A stretch of DNA of 64,000 nt from Molanna angustata (taxonomy: Eukaryota > Arthropoda > Insecta > Trichoptera > Molannidae): positions 31,947,890-32,011,889 of the forward strand of contig OY754972.1 of the NCBI GenBank assembly GCA_963576475.1. Reading direction: 5' to 3'. Positions 57,096 through 64,000 of the stretch are shown here, one piece after another; within the stretch, counting starts at the first letter, position 1, and each line of letters opens with the position of its first letter. The position numbers and the translations under genes are program-made. The notes under the pieces were generated by a model. That model was not told the DNA's origin and made no database searches. It saw only the letters and a list, made by a program, of their open reading frames with translations.

Positions 57096-60000
57096 TGGGA
57101 CTTCAATATGATAACTGTCAAAATATATTTATATTTTTTATTCACCTATTTGTGATACATGATCTAACTAAAATATTGTGATACATAGATCATTTTTTCC
57201 TTAGACATTGAGAAAAAATATTTTTACCAGAGATGACTCATGAATAGGTCTATCTATTTTTTTACCGCTCCTTAAAATTGGATTGGGACTTCAATATGAT
57301 AACTTTCAAAATATATTTATATTTTTTATTCACCTATTTGTGATACATGTTCTAACTAAAATATTGAAAAAAATTTTTTCCTTAGACATTGAGATAAAAT
57401 ATTTTTATGAGAGATGACTCATGAATAGGTTAATCTATTTTTTTACCGCTCCATAAAATTGGATTGGGACTACAAGATGATAACGGACAAAATATATTAA
57501 TATTTTTATTCACTTATTTGTGATACATGATCCAACAAATATATCGAAAAATAAATATTCTTTAGACATTGAGAAAAAATATTTTTATCTGAGATGACCC
57601 ATGAACAGGTCTATCTATTTTTTTACCGCTCCTTAAAATTGGATTGGGACTTCAATATGATAACTGACAAAATATATTAATATATTTTTTATTCACCTAT
57701 TTGTTATACATGATCTAACTAAAATATTGAAAAATTTTTTTTCCTTAGACATTGAGAATAAATATTTTTATCAGAAATGACTCATGAATAAGTCTATCTA
57801 TTTTTTTACCGCTCCTTAAAATTGGATTGGGACTTCAGTATGATAACTGGCAAAATATATGAATATTTTTATTCACCTTTTTGTGATACATGATCTAACT
57901 AATATATTGAAAAAAATTTTTTCCTTAGACATTGAGAAAAAATATTTTTTCCAGAGATGACTCATGACAAGGTCTATCTATTTTTTTACCGTTCTTAAAA
58001 ATTGGATTAGGACTTCAAGATGATAACGGACAAAATATATTAATATTTTTATTCACCTTTTTGTAATACATGATCTAACTAATATATTGAAAAAAATTTT
58101 TTCCTTAGACATTGAGAAAAAATATTTTTACCAGAGATGACTCATGAATAGGTCTATCTATTTTTTTACCGATCTATAAAATTGGATTGGGACTTCAAGA
58201 TGATAACGGACAAAATATATTTATATTTTTATTCAACTTTTTGTAATACATGATCTAACTAATATATTGAAAAAAAAATTTTCCCTAGACATTGAGAAAA
58301 AATATTTTTATCAGAGATGACTCATAAATAGGTCTATCTATTTTTATACCGCTCCATAAAATTGGATTGGGACTTCAATATAATAACTGACAAAATATAT
58401 TAATATACTTTTTATTCACCTATTTGTGATACATGATCTAACTCAAATATTGAAAAAAAAATTTTTCTTAGACATTGAGAAAAAATATTTTTATCAGAGA
58501 TGACTAATGAATAGGTCTATCTATTTTTTTACCGTTCCTTAAAATTGGATTGGGACTTCAAGATGATAACTGTCAAAATATATTTATATTTTTTATTCAC
58601 CTATTTGTGATACATGATCTAACTAAAATATTGTGATACATAGATCATTTTTTCCTTAGACATTGAGAAAAAACATTTTTATCTGAGATGACTCATGAAT
58701 AGGTCTATCTATTTTTTTACCGCTCCTCAAAATTGGATTGGGACTTCAATATGATAACTGTCAAAATATATTTATATTTTTTATTCACCTATTTGTGAAC
58801 CATGTTCTAACTAAAATATTGAAAAAATTTTTTTCCTTAGACATTGAGAAAAAATATTTTTATGAGAGATGACACATGAATAGGTTTATCTATTTTTTTA
58901 CCGCTCCTTAAAATTTGATTGGGACTTCAAGATGATAACGGACATAATATATTAATATTTTTATTCACTTATTTGTGATACATGATCCAACAAATATATC
59001 GAAAAATAAATTTTCTTTAGACATTGAGAAAAAATATTTTTATCTGAGATGACCCATGAACAGGTCTATCTATTTTTTTACCGCTCCTTAAAATTGGATT
59101 GGGACTTCAATATGATAACTGACAAAATATATTAATATATTTTTTATTCACCTATTTTTTATACATGATCTAACTAAAATATTGAAAAAATTTTTTTCCT
59201 TAGACAATGAGAAAAAATATTTTTATCAGAGATGATTCATGAATAGGTCTATCTATTTTTTTACCGGTCCTCAAAATTGGATTGGGACTTCAAGATGATA
59301 ACGGACAAAGTATATTAATATTTTTATTCACTTATTTGTGATATATGATCTAACAAAATTATCGAAAAAAAAAATTTCTTTAGACATTGAGAAAAAATAT
59401 TTTAATCCGATATGACCCTTAAACATGTCTATCTATTTTTTCACCGCTCCTTAAAATTGGATTGGGACTTCAATATGATAACTTTCAAAATATATTTATA
59501 TTTTTTATTCACCTATTTGTGATACATGTTCTAACTAATATATTGAAAAAAATTTTTTCCTTAGACATTGAGAAAAAATATTTTTATCAGAGATGACTCA
59601 TGAATAGGTCTATCTATTTTTTTACCGCTCCTCAAAATTGGATTGGGACTTCAAGATGATAACGGACAAAATATATTAATATTTTTATTCACTTAATTGT
59701 GATACATGATCTAACAAAATTATCGAAAAAAAAATTTTCTTTAGACATTGAGAAAAAATATTTTAATCCGATATGACCCATAAACATGTCTATATATTTT
59801 TTCACCGCTCCTTAAAATTGGATTGGGACTTCAATATGATAACTTTCAAAATATATTTATATTTTTTATTCACCTATTTGTGATATATGTTCTAACTAAA
59901 ATATTGAAAAAAATTTTTTCCTTAGACATTGAGCTAAAATATTTTTATGAGAGATGACTCATGAATAGGTTTATCTATTTTTTTACCGCTCCTTTAAATT

Positions 60001-63000
60001 GGATTGGGACTACAAGATGATAACGGACAAAATATATTAATATTTTTATTCACTTATTTGTGATACATGATCCAACAAATATATCGAAAAAAAAATTTTC
60101 TTTAGACATTGAGAAAAAATATTTTTATCTGAGATGACCCATGAACAGGTCTATCTATTTTTTCACCGCTCCTTAAAATTGGATTTGGACTTCAATATGA
60201 TAACTGACAAAATATATTAATATATTTTTTATTCACCTATTTGTTATCCATGATCTAACTAAAATATTGAAAAAATTTTTTTCCTTAGACATTGAGAATA
60301 AATATTTTTATCAGAAATGACTCATGAATAAGTCTATCTATTTTTTTACCGCTCCTTAAAATTGGATTGGGACTTCGGTATGATAACTGGCAAAATATAT
60401 GAATATTTTTATTCACCTTTTTGTGATACATGATCTAACTAATATATTGAAAAAATTTTTTTCCTTAGACATTGAGCTAAAATATTTTTACCACAGATGA
60501 CTCATGAATAGGTCTATCTATTTTTTTACCGTTTCTTAAAATTGGATTGGGACTTCAAGATGATAACTGGCAAAATATATGAATATTTTTATTCACCTTT
60601 TTGTGATACATGATCTAACTAATATATTGAAAAAATTTTTTTCCTTAGACATTGAGCTAAAATATTTTTACCAGAGATGACTCATGAATAGGTCTATCTA
60701 TTTTTTTACCGTTTCTTAAAATTGGATTGGGACTTCAAGATGATAACGGACAAAATATATTAATATTTTTATTCACCTTTTTGTAATACATGATCTAACT
60801 AATATATTGAAAAAAATTTTTTCCTTAGACATTGAGAAAAAATATTTTTACCAGAGATGACTCATGAATAGGTCTATCTATTTTTTTATCGCTCCTTAAA
60901 ATTGGATTGGGACTTCAAGATGATAACGGACAAAATATATTAATATTTTTATTCACCTTTTTGTAATACATGATCTAACTAATATATTGAAAAAAAAATT
61001 TTCCCTAGACATTGAGAAAAAATATTTTTATCAGAGATGACTCATAAATAGGTCTATCTATTTTTATACCGCTCCTTAAAATTGGATTGGGACTTCAATA
61101 TAATAACTGACAAAATATATTAATATACTTTTTATTCACCTATTTGTGATACATGATCTAACTCAAATATTGAAAAAAATTTTTTCCTAAGACATTGAGA
61201 AAAAATATTTTTATCAGAGATGACTAATGAATAGATCTATCTATTTTTTTACCGTTCCTAAAAATTGGATTGGGACTTCAAGATGATAACTGTCAAAATA
61301 TATTTATATTTTTTATTCACCTATTTGTGATACATGATCTAACTAAAATATTGAAAAAAAAATTTTCCTTAGACATTGAGAAAAAATATTTTTATCAGAG
61401 ATGACTCATGAATAGGTCTATCTATTTTTTTACCGCTCCTCAAAATTGGATTGGGACTTCAAGATGATAACGGACAAAATATATTAATATTTTTATTCAC
61501 TTAATTGTGATACATGATCTAACAAAATTATCGAAAAAAAAATTTTCTTTAGACATTGAGAAAAAATATTTTAATCCGATATGACCCATAAACATGTCTA
61601 TCTATTTTTTGCCGCTCCTTAAAATTGGATTGGGACTTCAATATGATAACTTTCAAAATATATTTATATTTTTTATTCACCTATTTGTGATACATGTTCT
61701 AACTAAAATATTGAAAAAAATTTTTTCCTTTGACATTGAGCTAAAATATTTTTATGAGAGATGACTCATGAATAGGTTTATCTATTTTTTTACCGCTCCT
61801 TAAAATTGGATTGGGACTACAAGATGATAACGGACAAAATATATTAATATTTTTATTCACTTATTTGTGATACATGATTCAACAAATATATCGAAAAAAA
61901 AATTTTCTTTAGACATTGAGAAAAAATATTTTTATCTGAGATGACCCATGAACAGGTCTATCTATTTTTTCACCGCTCCTTAAAATTGGATTGGGACTTC
62001 AATATGATAACTGACAAAATATATTAATATACTTTTTATTCACCTATTTGTGATACATGATCTAACTCAAATATTGAAAAAAATTTTTTCCTAAGACATT
62101 GAGAAAAAATATTTTTATCAGAGATGACTAATGAATAGATCTATCTATTTTTTTACCGTTCCTAAAAATTGGATTGGGACTTCAAGATGATAACTGTCAA
62201 AATATATTTATATTTTTTATTCACCTATTTGTGATACATGATCTAACTAAAATATTGAAAAAAAAATTTTCCTTAGATATTGAGAAAAAACATTTTTATC
62301 TGAGATGACTCATGAATAGATCTATCTATTTTTTCACCGCTCCTCAAAATTGGATTGGGACTTCAATATGATAACTGTCAAAATATATTTATATTTTTTA
62401 TTCACCTATTTGTGAACCATGTTCTAACTAAAATATTGAAAAAATTTTTTTCCTTAGACATTGAGAAAAAATATTTTTATGAGAGATGACACATGAATAG
62501 GTTTATCTATTTTTTTACCGCTCCTTAAAATTTGATTGGGACTTCAAGATGATAACGGACAAAATATATTAATATTTTTATTCACTTATTTGTGATACAT
62601 GATCCAACAAATATATCGAAAAAAAAATTTTCTTTAGACATTGAGAAAAAATATTTTTATCTGAGATGACCCATGAACAGGTCTATCTATTTTTTCACCG
62701 CTTTTTAAAATTGGATTGGGACTTCAATATGATAACTTTCTAAATATATTTATATTTTTTATTCACCTATTTGTGATACATGTTCTAACTAACATATTGA
62801 AAAAAATTTTTTCCTTAGACATTGAGATAAAATATTTTTATGAGAGATGACTCATAAATAGGTTTATCTATTTTTTTACCGCTCCTTAAAATTGGATTGG
62901 GACTACAAGATGATAACGGACAAAATATATTAATATTTTTATTCACTTATTTGTGATACATGATCCAACAAATATATCGAAAAATAAATTTTCTTTAGAC

Positions 63001-64000
63001 ATTGAGAAAAAATATTTTTATCTGAAATGACCCATGAACAGGTCTATCTATTTTTTTACCGCTCCTTAAAATTGGATTGGGACTTCAAGATGATAACTGT
63101 CAAAATATATTTATATTTTTTATTCACCTATTTGTGATACATGATCTAACTAATATATTGAAAAAAATTTTTTCCTTAGACATTGAGAATAAATATTTTT
63201 ATCAGAAATGACTCATGAATAAGTCTATCTATTTTTTTACCGCTCCTTAAAATTGGATTGGGACTTCAATATGATAACGGACAAAATATATTTATATTTT
63301 TTATTCACCTATTTGTGATACATGATCTAACTAATATATTGAAAAAAAAAATTTCCTTCGACATTGAGAAAAAATATTTTTACCAGAGATGACTCATGAA
63401 TAGGTCGATCTATTTTTTTACCGCTCCTTAAAATTGGATTGGGACTTCAAGACGATAACGGACAAGATATATTAATATTTTTATTCACTTATTTGTGATA
63501 CATGATCCAACAAATATATCGAAAAAAAAATTTTCCTTAGACATTGAGAAAAAATATTTTTATCAGAGATGACTCATGAATAGGTCTATCTATTTTTTAT
63601 CGCTCCTTAAAATTGGATTGGGACTTCAAGAGGATAACGGACAAAATATATTTATATTTTTTATTCACCTATTTGTGATACATGATCTAACAAATATATC
63701 GAAAAAAAAATTTTCTTTAGACATTGAGAAAAAATATTTTTATCTGAGATGACCCATGAACAGGTCTATCTATTTTTTACCGCTCCTTAAAATTGGATTG
63801 GGACTTCAAGATGATAACGGACAAAATATATTAATATTTTTATTCACCTTTTTGTAATACATGATCTAACTAATATATTGAAAAAAAAATTTTCCCTAGA
63901 CATTGAGAAAAAATATTTTTATCAGAGATGACTCATAAATAGGTCTATCTATTTTTATACCGCTCCTTAAAATTGGATTGGGACTTCAATATAATAACTG
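57096..64000 (-). repeat. ~180-bp satellite array, inverted arm (about 38 monomers, runs off the window)
   Basis: The same monomer in reverse complement: CCTTAGACATTGAGAAAAAA, ATGACTCATGAATAGGTCTA, TTACCGCTCCTTAAAATTGG, ATTGGGACTTCAATATGATA, TATTCACCTATTTGTGATAC, ATGATCTAACTAATATATTG. The switch is abrupt: forward sequence ends ...AAATATTTTTTCTC at 57,095 and inverse sequence starts TGGGACTTCAATATG. The same subfamilies as in the forward arm are present, for example GACCCATGAACAGGTC. The array is unbroken to the last base. Confidence 0.95.

Noticed and set aside
47240..64000. CRISPR-like array of regular repeats
   Set aside because: The whole ~180-bp unit repeats; there are no short repeats with unique spacers, and the context is eukaryotic.
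47240..64000. Hammerhead ribozyme within the satellite monomer
   Set aside because: I found no CTGATGA plus GAAAC core with a pairing stem between them in the monomers.

Overview
The window looks like gene-poor, repeat-rich nuclear DNA from an insect, most probably a moth or butterfly (Lepidoptera). Grounds: very high A+T, constant TAGGTACCTA-type words, and dispersed repeats I recall from lepidopteran introns (GAAGTCGG-ended elements, 'CCCTCATGGGGTAGG' repeats). This assignment is from memory and was not searched. I found no convincing host protein-coding gene, no complete tRNA or rRNA gene and no CRISPR. Almost every supported feature is a mobile element, the remnant of one, or tandem DNA.

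Layout. 1-21,700: A+T-rich DNA with tRNA-derived SINEs (two families), decayed non-LTR reverse-transcriptase remnants, several foldback/MITE-like elements (about 6.4, 11.8, 13.5 and 16.2 kb), a nested pair (a Harbinger-like MITE inside a larger terminal-repeat element, 16.65-18.8 kb), and two tandem copies of an element that carries a CA microsatellite between short inverted ends (1.5-3.2 kb). 21.7-27.06 kb: an apparently intact non-LTR retrotransposon with two open reading frames. ORF1 is a coiled-coil protein with a baculovirus-FP-like C-terminus; ORF2 is an APE-type endonuclease plus reverse transcriptase. The element also has a 3' hairpin and an (AAATA)n-type tail. 27.2-47 kb: two 5'-truncated copies of one RTE-like LINE, a second copy of the MITE, a foldback element with a 9-bp target duplication, a 2.2-kb near-perfect palindrome made of two facing copies of the CA element, more SINEs, and a 55-bp minisatellite of about 16 copies.

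47.24-64.0 kb: one continuous satellite array, about 180-bp monomer, more than 16.7 kb and running off the window. It contains an abrupt inversion at about 57,095: roughly 54 monomers point one way and roughly 38 the other. Subfamilies recur at multiples of the monomer (about 540, 905, 1080 and 1806 bp), a higher-order organisation. Both arms share the same subfamilies.

How it works together: ORF1 and ORF2 of the 22-26.5 kb element are the only plausible working genes (RNA binding, and target-primed reverse transcription). SINEs and LINE stubs depend on LINE machinery in trans. MITE and foldback copies depend on transposases not encoded here. The satellite and palindromes are probably shaped by unequal exchange, gene conversion and replication-based rearrangement.
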